In this document: piece after piece, positions 41,076 to 49,500 of the stretch | Layout of the letters: every line of letters starts with the position of its first letter | Numbering within the stretch: the stretch's first letter is position 1 | Assembly (NCBI GenBank): GCA_023396115.1 | Contig: JAEWXC010000031.1 | Location: 1 to 51,629, forward strand | Origin: Actinomycetes bacterium | Lineage (GTDB): Bacteria; Actinomycetota; Actinomycetes; Propionibacteriales; Nocardioidaceae | Length of the DNA stretch: 51,629 bases | Reading direction: 5' to 3' | Program-made: the position numbers and the translations under genes | Notes under the pieces: generated by a model | Seen by the model: the letters and a program-made list of their open reading frames with translations, nothing else | The model's database searches: none | Told to the model about the DNA's origin: nothing

Positions 41076-41912
41076 TCAGGCGGCGGTCGGGTTGGCGGAC
41101 TCGAGGCGGCGCAGCAGCCAGGTCAGGGCGACGCCGAGCGTGCCCCAGAGCGTGGCCACGGTCAGCAGCGAACCGACCCGGAACTGCCACAGCACGTCCG
41201 CGGGGAAGCTACCGATCTCGTTGACCGCCGGCATCGCCAACGCAGCGACCGCGACCACCACGACGTAGCCGGCCGCACCGGCCAGCACCGCCCCGTAGCC
41301 GCCGATCCGGGGGCTCAACGCCCGAGCCGCCCACCAGGCCGCGACCAGTGCGACGAGTGAGAGCGCCAGGAAGGCGAAGTAGAGGCCGGTCCGCTCCCCG
41401 ATCGTCTCCCCGCTGCCGACGGCCGGCGGGGCAGCCGGGTACTTGAGGAACGGGACCAGGGAGAAGGCCACGAAGCCCAGGGTCACCACCAGGGCGGTCG
41501 AGCCGGTCAGCTGGAGCCGGCCGGTCCGACCGGCGACCCCGGCCGCGACCAGCGCGACCACGCCACCCAGGGCGACCCCGACCGCGACGGTGGCGGTCAG
41601 CAGGCCCCAGGTCTTCTGGGTGGACCGGGAGAACCCGGTCTCCTCCTCGCCGCCGTGGGCGTGCAGCCCGGCGGCCGACGGGTCCACCCCGGCGGCCAGG
41701 ACGACCCGTGCGTCGTCGTGGCCGACGTGCGAGGGGTGCTGGGACGAGGAGGGGGCGTGGGAGTGCTCGGGCGGCGTGCTGCCGCCGGACTCCTCGATCT
41801 CGATGGCGGCGTCCACCGCCGGCTCACCGACGGCGAAGGCGACGCCGAAGGTCGCGATCCCGGCCAGCAGGCCGGCGAGCAGTCCGCGGACCAGGAAGTC
41901 TCGTGCGTTCAT
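41076..41912 (-). CDS. cbtA: Cobalt transporter subunit CbtA
   Basis: The product is 278 aa from the ATG at 41912, 13 bp after cbtB. The first membrane segment (FLVRGLLAGLLAGIATFGVAFAVGEP) is followed by an acidic IEIEESGG and a long His-rich loop (HSHAPSSSQHPSHVGHDDA) likely to bind Co2+. About five more TM segments follow, including VALVAAGVAGRTG and FVAFSLVPFLKYPAAPPAVG, a CbtA signature. With CbtB it forms a proposed cobalt importer found under B12 riboswitches, as here. Confidence 0.93.
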   Translation of the reverse strand: MNARDFLVRGLLAGLLAGIATFGVAFAVGEPAVDAAIEIEESGGSTPPEHSHAPSSSQHPSHVGHDDARVVLAAGVDPSAAGLHAHGGEEETGFSRSTQKTWGLLTATVAVGVALGGVVALVAAGVAGRTGRLQLTGSTALVVTLGFVAFSLVPFLKYPAAPPAVGSGETIGERTGLYFAFLALSLVALVAAWWAARALSPRIGGYGAVLAGAAGYVVVVAVAALAMPAVNEIGSFPADVLWQFRVGSLLTVATLWGTLGVALTWLLRRLESANPTAA

Positions 41913-41925
41913 CTCGGCGCCCCTC

Positions 41926-42150
41926 TCAGTGGCAGGGGTAGCCGAGCAGGTGCCGGCCGTCGTGGACCCACTCGTGGATCGCGGTGCCGGCCGGGATGGA
42001 GACCGCGCCCTGGTCGGCGGAGATGAAGAAGATCACCAGGGTGCCCAGCAGGGTGACGAGCAGCAGCCAAGGGCCCAGCTCGCGCAGGTCGACGGTCGGA
42101 ATCGTGATTTCGGGTGCGCCGGTGACCGGCGCCGCAACAGCGTGCGACAT
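41926..42150 (-). CDS. cbtB: Cobalt transporter subunit CbtB
   Basis: The product is 74 aa from the ATG at 42150, behind GAGGAGG. A single TM segment (LGPWLLLVTLLGTLVIFFISADQG) is followed by a C-terminal metal-binding tail with three spaced His residues (IHEWVHDGRHLLGYPCH), the normal CbtB arrangement. It is co-transcribed with cbtA and preceded by its own cobalamin riboswitch on the minus strand. Confidence 0.93.
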   Translation of the reverse strand: MSHAVAAPVTGAPEITIPTVDLRELGPWLLLVTLLGTLVIFFISADQGAVSIPAGTAIHEWVHDGRHLLGYPCH

Positions 42151-42199
42151 GTGTCCTCCTCGGGGTCGTGCGCCCCGACAGATGTGATGGGTGAAGCGG

Positions 42200-42285
42200 C
42201 CCACGGGTCTGACTCCACCGCACGGGTGCGGTGTCACAGCAGCGCGACTGTGCCGGATTCCCACCGGCTTCCGTGGTGCTCGCCA
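42200..42285 (-). ncRNA. Cobalamin riboswitch 2 (cbtBA)
   Basis: On the minus strand the core GGAAGCCGGTGGGAATCCGG, then CACAGTCGCGCTGCTGTGA, spans 42275-42234, with GAGTCAGACCC at 42215-42205 as the B12-box end. TAGGAT (42297-42292) is the probable -10 box. The ribosome binding site of cbtB lies about 45 nt beyond. The core fits the consensus well. Confidence 0.9.
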
Positions 42286-42291
42286 CAGCCG

Positions 42292-42297
42292 ATCCTA
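42292..42297 (-). promoter_or_regulatory. -10 box (TAGGAT) of cbtBA
   Basis: TAGGAT on the minus strand is placed just before riboswitch 2, with the same hexamer and relative position as before riboswitch 1. Confidence 0.45.
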
Positions 42298-42327
42298 CGC
42301 CCGCTCCGGCCCGGCCCGGTGGTAGCG

Positions 42328-42495
42328 TCCACGTCGCCGTGGTGCACGGGAAGCCGGTTCGATTCCGGCGCGGCCCTCGCCACTGTGAGCGTGGAGTTCC
42401 ACGACCTCTCCGACACCTGTCGGGGCCACTGGGTGCGAGCCCGGGAAGGCCGGTCGTGGGCGGTGATGCGCGAGCCAGGAGACCGGCCACGGCGC
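42328..42495 (+). ncRNA. Cobalamin riboswitch 3 (BtuFCD-like operon)
   Basis: The core GGGAAGCCGGTTCGATTCCG, then CGCCACTGTGAGCG, runs from about 42348 to 42392. A variable arm of about 80 nt contains the hairpin CCGACACCTGTCGG. The textbook B12 box GAGCCAGGAGACCGGCC is at 42472-42488. TAGCGT at 42323-42328 may be the -10 box. The start codon of the lipoprotein gene is at 42526. Confidence 0.92.
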
Positions 42496-42525
42496 GTTCG
42501 TTCCACGAGGGTTTCTGGAGAACCA

Positions 42526-43536
42526 ATGACTCGCCGCACCCGTTTTGCCCTGCCCGCACTCGCCCTGACCGGGCTCCTGCTCTCCGGCTGTGCCGGGGCG
42601 CCACAGGCCGAGCCCGCCGACGCGGGCACCGCTGGGGCCGACTTCCCGCTCACGCTGACCAACTGCGGGACCGAGGTCACCCTGACCTCCGCCCCCAGCA
42701 AGGTGGTCACCCTCAACCAGGGCGCCACCGAGGTGGTCCTGGCCCTGGGCCTGGGCGACCAGCTCGCCGGCACCGCCCACCTCGACGACGCCGTCTCGCC
42801 GGTCTGGGCCGAGGAGTACGCCGAGGTCCCGGTGCTCTCGAAGGAGTACCCGACCAACGAGGAGCTGCTGGCCACCGGGGCAGACCTGTTCTACGCCTCC
42901 TACGCCTCAGCCTTCGACCCGAAGGTCGCCGGCACCCGCGCCGAGCTCACCGGGCGCGGCGTCGGTTCCTACCTCTCCCCGTTCGGTTGCGAGGAGAAGT
43001 CCCAGCGCCCCGAGGCCTCCTTCGACTCCGTGTGGGGCGAGGTCAGCGACGTCGCCGGAGCCCTGGGCCACCCGGAGGCAGCGACCGCGCTGGTCGCCGA
43101 GCAGCGCGCCGAGCTGACCGAGCTGGCCGAGGCCGGCGACGGCGAGGACCTCGACGTGTTCTGGTGGGACGGCGGCACCAAGGCCCCCAACGTGGGCGCC
43201 GGTGACGGCGGCCCGGCCCTGGTGATGGAGGCGGTCGGCGCCGAGAACGTCTTCGACGACCTGGCCGGTTCCTGGGCCGAGGGCAACTGGGAGGACGTCC
43301 TGGCGGCCGACCCCGACGTGATCGTGCTGGTCGACGCCGCCTGGGACCCGGCGGAGGAGAAGAAGGCCCACCTGACCTCCGACCCGGTTCTCTCCCAGCT
43401 GCGCGCGGTGCAGCAGGAGCGTTTCGTGGTGGTGCCGTTCTCGGCCTCCACCGCCGGCGTCCGGCTGGTCGAGGGTGCCCGCACCCTGGCCGAGGGCCTG
43501 CGCGCGCTCGAGCAGACCGACGACACCGACCGGTGA
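42526..43536 (+). CDS. ABC transporter substrate-binding lipoprotein, BtuF-like (corrinoid/cobalt)
   Basis: The product is 336 aa from the ATG at 42526, 6 nt behind GGAG. The lipoprotein signal is LALTGLLLSGCAGAP, with Cys22 as anchor. The periplasmic-binding fold of the BtuF/FhuD class is seen in VVTLNQGATEVVLALGLGDQ, YPTNEELLATGADLFYASYA and LAADPDVIVLVDAAW. Similar actinobacterial proteins are named F420-0 transporter components by genome context; here a cobalamin riboswitch and B12 genes point to a corrinoid instead. First gene of a tightly overlapped ABC operon. Confidence 0.87.
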   Translation: MTRRTRFALPALALTGLLLSGCAGAPQAEPADAGTAGADFPLTLTNCGTEVTLTSAPSKVVTLNQGATEVVLALGLGDQLAGTAHLDDAVSPVWAEEYAEVPVLSKEYPTNEELLATGADLFYASYASAFDPKVAGTRAELTGRGVGSYLSPFGCEEKSQRPEASFDSVWGEVSDVAGALGHPEAATALVAEQRAELTELAEAGDGEDLDVFWWDGGTKAPNVGAGDGGPALVMEAVGAENVFDDLAGSWAEGNWEDVLAADPDVIVLVDAAWDPAEEKKAHLTSDPVLSQLRAVQQERFVVVPFSASTAGVRLVEGARTLAEGLRALEQTDDTDR

Positions 43537-44609
43537 GAACCGCGGGTGTCGCCACCCGCACCGTCGCCCCGTTCCGGGCCAGCCGTGGCCTGCTGGTCAC
43601 CGCGGCCGCGCTGCTCGTCCTGCTGGCGAGCGGCGCGGTCGCGCTGGGCACCGGCTCCGTCGACGTCCCCGTCGACCGGGTCGTGGCGGTGGTGCTGCGC
43701 CGGGTGGGCCTCGAGTCCCCGGGTGCTGCGGTGAGCCTGCTGGAGGACCAGCTGGTCTGGCAGCTGCGCGGACCCCGGGTGGTCGGGGCGGCGGCGGTCG
43801 GGGCGGCGCTGGCCGTGTGTGGCGCGGTGCTGCAGTCGCTGACCCGCAACGACCTGGCCGACCCGTTCCTGCTGGGCATCTCCGGCGGTGCCACGGTGGG
43901 TGCGGTGACGGTGATCGTGCTGGGGGTCTCCGTGGCCGGTCTGGCCGGGACCACCGCGCTCAGCGTCGCGGCCTTCCTCGGCGCCCTGGCCGCACTCGCG
44001 GTGGTGCTGCTGATCGCCTCCGGCGGCCCCAGCGGACTCTCCCCGCACCGCACCGTCCTGGCCGGGGTCGCGGTCGCCCAACTCTGCGGCGCCTACACCT
44101 CGGTGGTGGTGATCATGCACGGGCAGGGCGAGGCGGCCCGACGGGTGCTGAGCTGGACGATGGGGTCGCTGGCGGGGCTGCGCTGGGACTCCACGGCGCT
44201 GCTGGTCGTGGCCGCGGTAGTCGGCCTGGTTTGGTTCACCGCCTGGGCCGACCGGCTCGACGGCTTCGCCTTCGGGGAGACCTCCGCCCGCTCGCTCGGC
44301 GTCCCGGTCGCGGCCACCCGTTGGTGGCTGATGGTCGGCACCGCGCTGGTCACCGCGCTGACCGTCGCGTTCGTCGGGGCGATCGGGTTCGTCGGGCTGG
44401 TCGTGCCGCACCTGGTCCGCCCGCTGGTCGGTCACCAGCACCGGGCGCTGCTCCCGGCCAGTGCCTGTGCCGGGGCGGTGCTCCTGGTCTGGGCCGACAC
44501 CGCTGCCCGGTCGGTGGTGGCCGGCCAGGAGGTCCCGGTCGGGGCCGTCACCGCACTGGTCGGGGTCCCGGTCCTGGTCTGGCTGCTCGCGAGGAGGAGA
44601 CCCGCATGA
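43533..44609 (+). CDS. ABC transporter permease, FecCD/BtuC family
   Basis: The product is 358 aa from the GTG in a GTGA overlap with the lipoprotein gene. About nine to ten TM segments are seen. RGPRVVGAAAVGAALAVCGA and LADPFLLGISGGATVGA are the FecCD signatures, and GAIGFVGLVVPHLVRPLVGH is the cytoplasmic coupling loop. The end PVGAVTALVGVPVLVWLLARR is typical for BtuC/FhuB-like permeases. It forms the membrane pore for the substrate delivered by the preceding lipoprotein. Confidence 0.93.
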   Translation: MRTAGVATRTVAPFRASRGLLVTAAALLVLLASGAVALGTGSVDVPVDRVVAVVLRRVGLESPGAAVSLLEDQLVWQLRGPRVVGAAAVGAALAVCGAVLQSLTRNDLADPFLLGISGGATVGAVTVIVLGVSVAGLAGTTALSVAAFLGALAALAVVLLIASGGPSGLSPHRTVLAGVAVAQLCGAYTSVVVIMHGQGEAARRVLSWTMGSLAGLRWDSTALLVVAAVVGLVWFTAWADRLDGFAFGETSARSLGVPVAATRWWLMVGTALVTALTVAFVGAIGFVGLVVPHLVRPLVGHQHRALLPASACAGAVLLVWADTAARSVVAGQEVPVGAVTALVGVPVLVWLLARRRPA

Positions 44610-45418
44610 GCCACCGTCTCGACGCCGCTCCCCCACCGCCGCTGGACGCCGACGGCGTCCGGGTGAGCCTGGGTGGGCGCGACGTGCTGAGCGACGTCCA
44701 CCTGCACGCACCCGCCGGCCGGGTCACCGGGCTGCTCGGCCCGAACGGGTCGGGCAAGACCACGCTGCTGCACACCCTGGCCGGGCTGCGCCGTCCCGAC
44801 GCCGGCCACGTCACCGTCGACGGGCGCCCGGTCGCCGGACTCGATGCTCGTACCCGTGCCCGCCGGATCGCCCTGGTCGAGCAGCAGGCTGCCACCTCGG
44901 CGGAACTCACCGTGCGCCAGGTCGTCGCCCTGGGCCGGCTGCCGCACCGGCGCGGCTTCCTGGGTGCGGCCGGTGACCCCCGCGGCGCGGGCGTGGTCGA
45001 GCACTCCCTGGAGCACGCCGACCTGGTCCGCCTGGCCGACCAGCCGTGGGGCACTCTCTCGGGCGGGGAACGGCAACGGGCCCACCTGGCCCGGGCCCTG
45101 GCCCAGGAACCGGAGGTGCTGCTGCTGGACGAGCCGACCAACCACCTCGACCTGGGTCAGCAGATCCGGTTCCTCTCCCTGGTCCGCGGACTGGGGCTGA
45201 CCGTGGTCGCCGCGCTGCACGACCTGGAACTGGCCACGGCCCACTGCGACACCCTCGTCGTCCTCGACGACGGCCGGGTCCGGGCCAGCGGCCCGGTCGA
45301 CTCGACCCTGGGCACGCAGGTACTGGCCGAGGTCTACGCGGTGCGCGGCACCGTCGAGGCCCATCCCCGACTGGACCGGCCGCACCTGGTCTGGGACACC
45401 CACCTGGAGGATTCGTGA
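44606..45418 (+). CDS. ABC transporter ATP-binding protein, BtuD/FepC-like
   Basis: The product is 270 aa from the ATG at 44606, behind GAGGAGGAG, overlapping the permease by 4 bp. Walker A is LLGPNGSGKTTLL, the signature is WGTLSGGERQRAHLARALAQ, Walker B is VLLLDEPTNHLDL, and the H-loop is AALHDLELA. It drives the preceding permease. The family is that of iron-siderophore and B12 importers. Confidence 0.95.
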   Translation: MSHRLDAAPPPPLDADGVRVSLGGRDVLSDVHLHAPAGRVTGLLGPNGSGKTTLLHTLAGLRRPDAGHVTVDGRPVAGLDARTRARRIALVEQQAATSAELTVRQVVALGRLPHRRGFLGAAGDPRGAGVVEHSLEHADLVRLADQPWGTLSGGERQRAHLARALAQEPEVLLLDEPTNHLDLGQQIRFLSLVRGLGLTVVAALHDLELATAHCDTLVVLDDGRVRASGPVDSTLGTQVLAEVYAVRGTVEAHPRLDRPHLVWDTHLEDS

Positions 45419-46146
45419 GGACCCACCACCTGCTCGTCGCCACCGGCCCCGCCGAGGCGGCCCACCGCCCCGACCTGCGGGCCAGGGCACGCCGGCTCGG
45501 CTCGACGCTGTGCTTCCTGCAGGGCACCGACCCGGACCTCTCGACCGAGCTGACCCGGCTCGCCGACGACGGCGTGGACCGGGTGGTCGTGGTGGCAGTG
45601 TGCACCGGCACCGGCCCCGGCATCTCGTGGGTGCGCCGGGTGGTGACGCACTGGTGGAGCGGCTACGGGGCCGGGGCACCGGTGGTCGAGACCGGGTCGG
45701 CGTACCTCACCGACGAGCTCGACCCGGTGACCGAGCGGGCCGACTTCGACCGGCTCTGCCGCAGCGCCCGACCGGTGGAGCGGCCCGGGCCCGGGATGCG
45801 CTCGGCTGCCTGGGAGGAGGTGCCCGCCCACCGCCACCAGGTGTTCGTGTGCCGGGGCCCGCGGTGCACGGTGGCCGGTGCCGCCTCGACGGCGCGTGCA
45901 CTGGTGCTGGCCACGATGGAGCACGGCCTGGGCGACGACGACGTGCTGCTCACCCAGACCGGGTGCCAGTTCCCGTGCAACCACGCCCCGGTGGTGAGCG
46001 TGCAACCCGACGACGTCTGGTACGGCCGGGTCACCGCTGAGGTGGCCGGGGCGGTGGTGGCCGAGCACCTGGTCGGCGGGGTCCCGCACGAGGCGGCCCG
46101 GTTGCCGCGACGCGCTGGGGTCAGCGACGCGACCGCAGCAGACTGA
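45415..46146 (+). CDS. [2Fe-2S] ferredoxin-domain protein with CbiX-like N-terminal half
   Basis: The product is 243 aa from the GTG at 45415, overlapping the ATPase gene by 4 bp. The first 110 residues (HHLLVATGPAEAAHR...VVVVAVCTGTGPGISWVRRV) resemble the chelatase-like fold of CbiX/CbiK, but no clear metal-binding His pair is seen. The C-terminal half is a thioredoxin-like ferredoxin domain, with cluster ligands in VCRGPRCTVAG and TGCQFPCNHAPVVSV and the end WYGRVTAEVAGAVVAEHL. It is under the B12 riboswitch with the importer; a role in reducing or handling imported corrinoid or cobalt is a guess. Its 3' end overlaps convergent cobD by 26 bp. Confidence 0.75.
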   Translation: MRTHHLLVATGPAEAAHRPDLRARARRLGSTLCFLQGTDPDLSTELTRLADDGVDRVVVVAVCTGTGPGISWVRRVVTHWWSGYGAGAPVVETGSAYLTDELDPVTERADFDRLCRSARPVERPGPGMRSAAWEEVPAHRHQVFVCRGPRCTVAGAASTARALVLATMEHGLGDDDVLLTQTGCQFPCNHAPVVSVQPDDVWYGRVTAEVAGAVVAEHLVGGVPHEAARLPRRAGVSDATAAD

Positions 46147-47050
46147 GCGCCGCGGTGCCGCCCGCTGCCAGGACCCCGACCCGACGGGCCAGCGCGACGG
46201 TCCGGGCCACGTCGTCGGCACGTGGTGCGGGCCCGTCGCCGAGCACGGCACGGTGCTCGACGTGGCTGCCGTAGTCGTTGGTCCCCCCGAGCCGGATGCC
46301 CAGGGTGCCGGCGAACGCGGCCTCCACCACCCCGGCGTTCGGTGAGGGATGGGCCGCAGCGTCCCGGCGCCACGCGGCCAGGGTCGCGCCGGCCCGGGCG
46401 GGGGCGGCCAGCGCGACCAGCAACCCGGTCAGCCGGGCGCCGGGCAGGTTGGCCAGGTCGTCGGCCCGGGCGCTGGCCCAGCCGAAGCGGACGTACCGTG
46501 GGCTGCGGTACCCGACCATCGCGTCGAGGGTGTTGACCGCCCGGTACCCGAGCAGACCGGGCACCCCGGCCACTGCGCCCCAGAACAGGGGCGCGACCAC
46601 CGCGTCGGAGGTGTTCTCGGCGACCGACTCCACCACGGCCCGGGCCACGTCGTCGGCCCCCAGCGCGCGGGTGTCCCGGCTGACCAGGTGGGTGAGCCGG
46701 CGCCGGGCGGCGGGCAGGTCGTCGGCGGCCAGGTGGGCGTGGACGGCCAACGCCTCCCGCTCCAGGGTGAGCCCGCCGAGCACGGTCCAGGTCGCCACGG
46801 CGGTGGCCGCGCAGCGGGCCACCGGCCGCTCGGCGGTGGCCCGCTCGAGGAGCACCCCCAGGCCGGTCGCGGCACCGACCAGGACGCCGGTGTACCCGAG
46901 CCCGGCCCTCCGGTTGTCGGCCCAGCAGCGTCGTTCCAGTGCGTGCGCGACCCGACCGAAGAGGGCCACCGGGTGGCCCCGGCGCGGGTCCCCCAGCGCC
47001 CGGTCGGCCGCGAACCCGAGGACCAGACCCAGCGCGCGGGCCCGGCTCAC
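46121..47050 (-). CDS. cobD: Adenosylcobinamide-phosphate synthase CobD/CbiB
   Basis: The product is 309 aa from the GTG at 47050, in a GTGA overlap with the fused cobB-cobC gene. An integral membrane protein that joins aminopropanol (or its phosphate) to adenosylcobyric acid. Signatures are GDPRRGHPVALFGRVAHALE, RAVVESVAENTSDAVVAPLF and YRAVNTLDAMVGYRS, plus HPSPNAGVVEAAFAGTLGIR. Last gene of the minus-strand cob operon. Confidence 0.95.
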   Translation of the reverse strand: MSRARALGLVLGFAADRALGDPRRGHPVALFGRVAHALERRCWADNRRAGLGYTGVLVGAATGLGVLLERATAERPVARCAATAVATWTVLGGLTLEREALAVHAHLAADDLPAARRRLTHLVSRDTRALGADDVARAVVESVAENTSDAVVAPLFWGAVAGVPGLLGYRAVNTLDAMVGYRSPRYVRFGWASARADDLANLPGARLTGLLVALAAPARAGATLAAWRRDAAAHPSPNAGVVEAAFAGTLGIRLGGTNDYGSHVEHRAVLGDGPAPRADDVARTVALARRVGVLAAGGTAALSLLRSRR

Positions 47051-49500
47051 CGGGCGCCGACCGCGGCCAGGCTGTCCAGCGCCCCGAGCAGCTGGTCGGT
47101 GACCGACGGCGGACGGACCGCGATCCGCACCCACTCGGGCCCCAGCCCCGGGAACGTGTCGCCGCGGCGCACCGCGACACCGGCACCACGGAGTGCCTCG
47201 CGCAGCCCTTCCGGGCCGCGGACCAGCACGAACGGGGCCACCGAGGCCAGCACCTCGAGTCCCCGCGCCTCGAGGCCGGTGACCAGCAATTCGCGCCAGG
47301 CGGTGATCCTGGCCGCCCGGGCCGCCGACTCCGCGCGGGCCGCGGGGGTGGTGCAGGCCAGCGCCGCCGCGACCGCGACCGAGGAGACCGACCAGGGCAG
47401 CTGCACCGCTGCCAACTGGGCGACGGTGCGGCTGTTGCCGAGCAGGTAGCCGGCCCGCACGCCCGGCATCGACCAGTGCTTGGTGAGACTGCGCACCACG
47501 ACCAGGCCCCGACGTCGGTCCCCGGCCAGCGAGTGCGCCTCACCGGGGACGGCGTCCATGAACGCCTCGTCGACAACCACGACCCGCTTGGGCCGGCGCA
47601 ACGCGGTGACCACGTCCGCCGGGTGCAGCGCCCCGGTCGGGTTGGTCGGGTTGCCCAGCACCACCAGGTCAGCGCTCTCGGGCACGTCGGCCGGGTTCAG
47701 CACCCAGCCGTTCTCCGGGCGGCAGGCCACCACGTCGACCTCGTGCCCGGCTCGCAGCAGTGCGGCGTGGGGTTCGGTGAACTGCGGGTGCACCACCACC
47801 GGGTGGCGCCACGGCTTCATCCGGGCGACCAGCTCGAAGGCCTCCGCGGCCCCGGCGGTGAGCAGCACCTCCTCGGGGCGGCGGTGGTGCAGGTCGGCGA
47901 GCGCGTCGCGGGCCGGGCGCGGGTCGGGGTAGGCGTAGGCGGTCCGCAGCCCCGTGGCGAGCGCTTCCTCCAGCCACGCCGGGCGGGGCTCGGGGTGCAC
48001 GTTGACGGCCAGGTCGAGCAGGTGCGCGGCGGTCTCCACGTCCCCGTGGTGACGCAGCGGGTCGACCGGGTGCGGGTCGGGTGCTGGGTCCGGCTCGCCG
48101 GCCCGGGTGGGGGTGCCCCCGGCCGTGTCACCGAGGGCCTCGGCGTCCGGGCCGGGCAGGGTGACCGGGCTGGCGGCAGCGGCCTCGGCGAAGCGTTGCG
48201 CCAGCTGCGGGTGCCCGGCCCAGTGCACGTGCAGGTAGGAGGCGTGCAGGGTCGCGGACGCGGCACCGATCAGTTCGCCGTCGACCTGCCAGGCGTGGTC
48301 CCAGCCACGCGTCGGACGAGCCAGGGCGGTGCGGTGGAACTCGTGCCCGGTGACGGTCTCGCCGGCCCGACCGAGCAGCGAGTCGCCGGGGCTGCTGGCC
48401 TCGGGGTAGCGCAGCGTCAACCGGGGCGACATGGCGGCGCTGCTGGCCAGCACCCCGACCATCGGCACCCCCTCGAGCTCGTCGAGCAGGTAGAGCAGTC
48501 CCGCGCACTCGGCGACCGTCGGCATCCCGTCGGCCACGGCCGCGCGGACCTGGCGGAGCAGGGCGGTGTTGGCCCCGAGGTCGCGCACGTGCACCTCGGG
48601 GAACCCGCCGCCCAGGTACAGCGCCCGGGTGCCGGCGGGCAGGGCTGTGTCGGTGAGCGGGTCGAACTCGACGACCCGGCAGCCCGCGGCGGTCAGGAGT
48701 TCGAGGGTCTCGGCGTAGCGGAACGTGAACGCCCGTCCCCCGGCGACGGCGACCACCGGGGCACCCGCGAGCGGGGCGACGTGCGCGGCCGGGTCCCACG
48801 GCTCGGCGTCCAGGTCGGGGGCGGTCGAGGCGACCTGGCGGACCGCGGCCAGGTCGACGTGGCGGGCCAGGTGCTCCCCCAGCCGGGCCACCACCTCGGC
48901 CGAGGCGTCGCGTTCGGCGGCCGGGACCAGTCCCAGGTGCCGCGAGGGGGTGCTCAGCGACTCGTCGTGCGGCACCACCCCGAGCACCGGCAGGCGCAGC
49001 GCCCGGGCGATCTCGGTGGTGTTGCGGCCGCGGGTGGCCCGGTTGAGGACCACCCCGACCACGTCGACCGAGGGGTCGAAGTCGGCCGTCCCGGCCACCA
49101 CGGCGGCCAGGGTGCGGGACTGGCGCGAGCAGTCGACGACCAGCACCACCGGGGTCCGGGTCAGCGCGGCGACGTGGGCGGTGGAGGCGAACCCGTCGGT
49201 GCCCAGCCGTCCGTCGTGCAGCCCCATCACGCCCTCGACGACCGCCAGGTCGGCGCCGCGGGCGCCGTGCAGCAGCAGCGGCACGATCCGGTCCTCCCCG
49301 ACCAGGTGCGGGTCGAGGTTGCGGCCCGGCCGGCCGGTGGCCAGCGCGTGGTGGCCGGGGTCGATGTAGTCGGGTCCGACCTTGTGCCCGGAGACCACCA
49401 GGCCGGAGTCGGCCAGGGCCGCCATCAGCCCGGTCGCGACGGTGGTCTTGCCCTGCCCGGTGGCGGGGGCGGCGACCACCAGCCGCGGCAGCCGGGTCAC
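47047..49500 (-). CDS. cobB-cobC: CobB-CobC fusion: cobyrinate a,c-diamide synthase + threonine-phosphate decarboxylase-like
   Basis: The product is 817 aa from the GTG at 49500, overlapping cobO by 4 bp. Residues about 1-455 are CobB: LVVAAPATGQGKTTVATGLM (P-loop), GHKVGPDYIDPGHH, and the glutaminase Cys in TVAECAGLLYLLDELEG. A Pro/Asp/Gly-rich linker (about 455-490) joins a class I/II aminotransferase-fold domain starting RHHGDVETAAHLLDLAVNVHP, with VVLGNPTNPTG and the PLP Lys in VVRSLTKHWSMPG. CobB amidates the a and c carboxylates. The second half should make aminopropanol phosphate from threonine phosphate, a substrate for CobD encoded next. Confidence 0.93.
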   Translation of the reverse strand: MTRLPRLVVAAPATGQGKTTVATGLMAALADSGLVVSGHKVGPDYIDPGHHALATGRPGRNLDPHLVGEDRIVPLLLHGARGADLAVVEGVMGLHDGRLGTDGFASTAHVAALTRTPVVLVVDCSRQSRTLAAVVAGTADFDPSVDVVGVVLNRATRGRNTTEIARALRLPVLGVVPHDESLSTPSRHLGLVPAAERDASAEVVARLGEHLARHVDLAAVRQVASTAPDLDAEPWDPAAHVAPLAGAPVVAVAGGRAFTFRYAETLELLTAAGCRVVEFDPLTDTALPAGTRALYLGGGFPEVHVRDLGANTALLRQVRAAVADGMPTVAECAGLLYLLDELEGVPMVGVLASSAAMSPRLTLRYPEASSPGDSLLGRAGETVTGHEFHRTALARPTRGWDHAWQVDGELIGAASATLHASYLHVHWAGHPQLAQRFAEAAAASPVTLPGPDAEALGDTAGGTPTRAGEPDPAPDPHPVDPLRHHGDVETAAHLLDLAVNVHPEPRPAWLEEALATGLRTAYAYPDPRPARDALADLHHRRPEEVLLTAGAAEAFELVARMKPWRHPVVVHPQFTEPHAALLRAGHEVDVVACRPENGWVLNPADVPESADLVVLGNPTNPTGALHPADVVTALRRPKRVVVVDEAFMDAVPGEAHSLAGDRRRGLVVVRSLTKHWSMPGVRAGYLLGNSRTVAQLAAVQLPWSVSSVAVAAALACTTPAARAESAARAARITAWRELLVTGLEARGLEVLASVAPFVLVRGPEGLREALRGAGVAVRRGDTFPGLGPEWVRIAVRPPSVTDQLLGALDSLAAVGAR

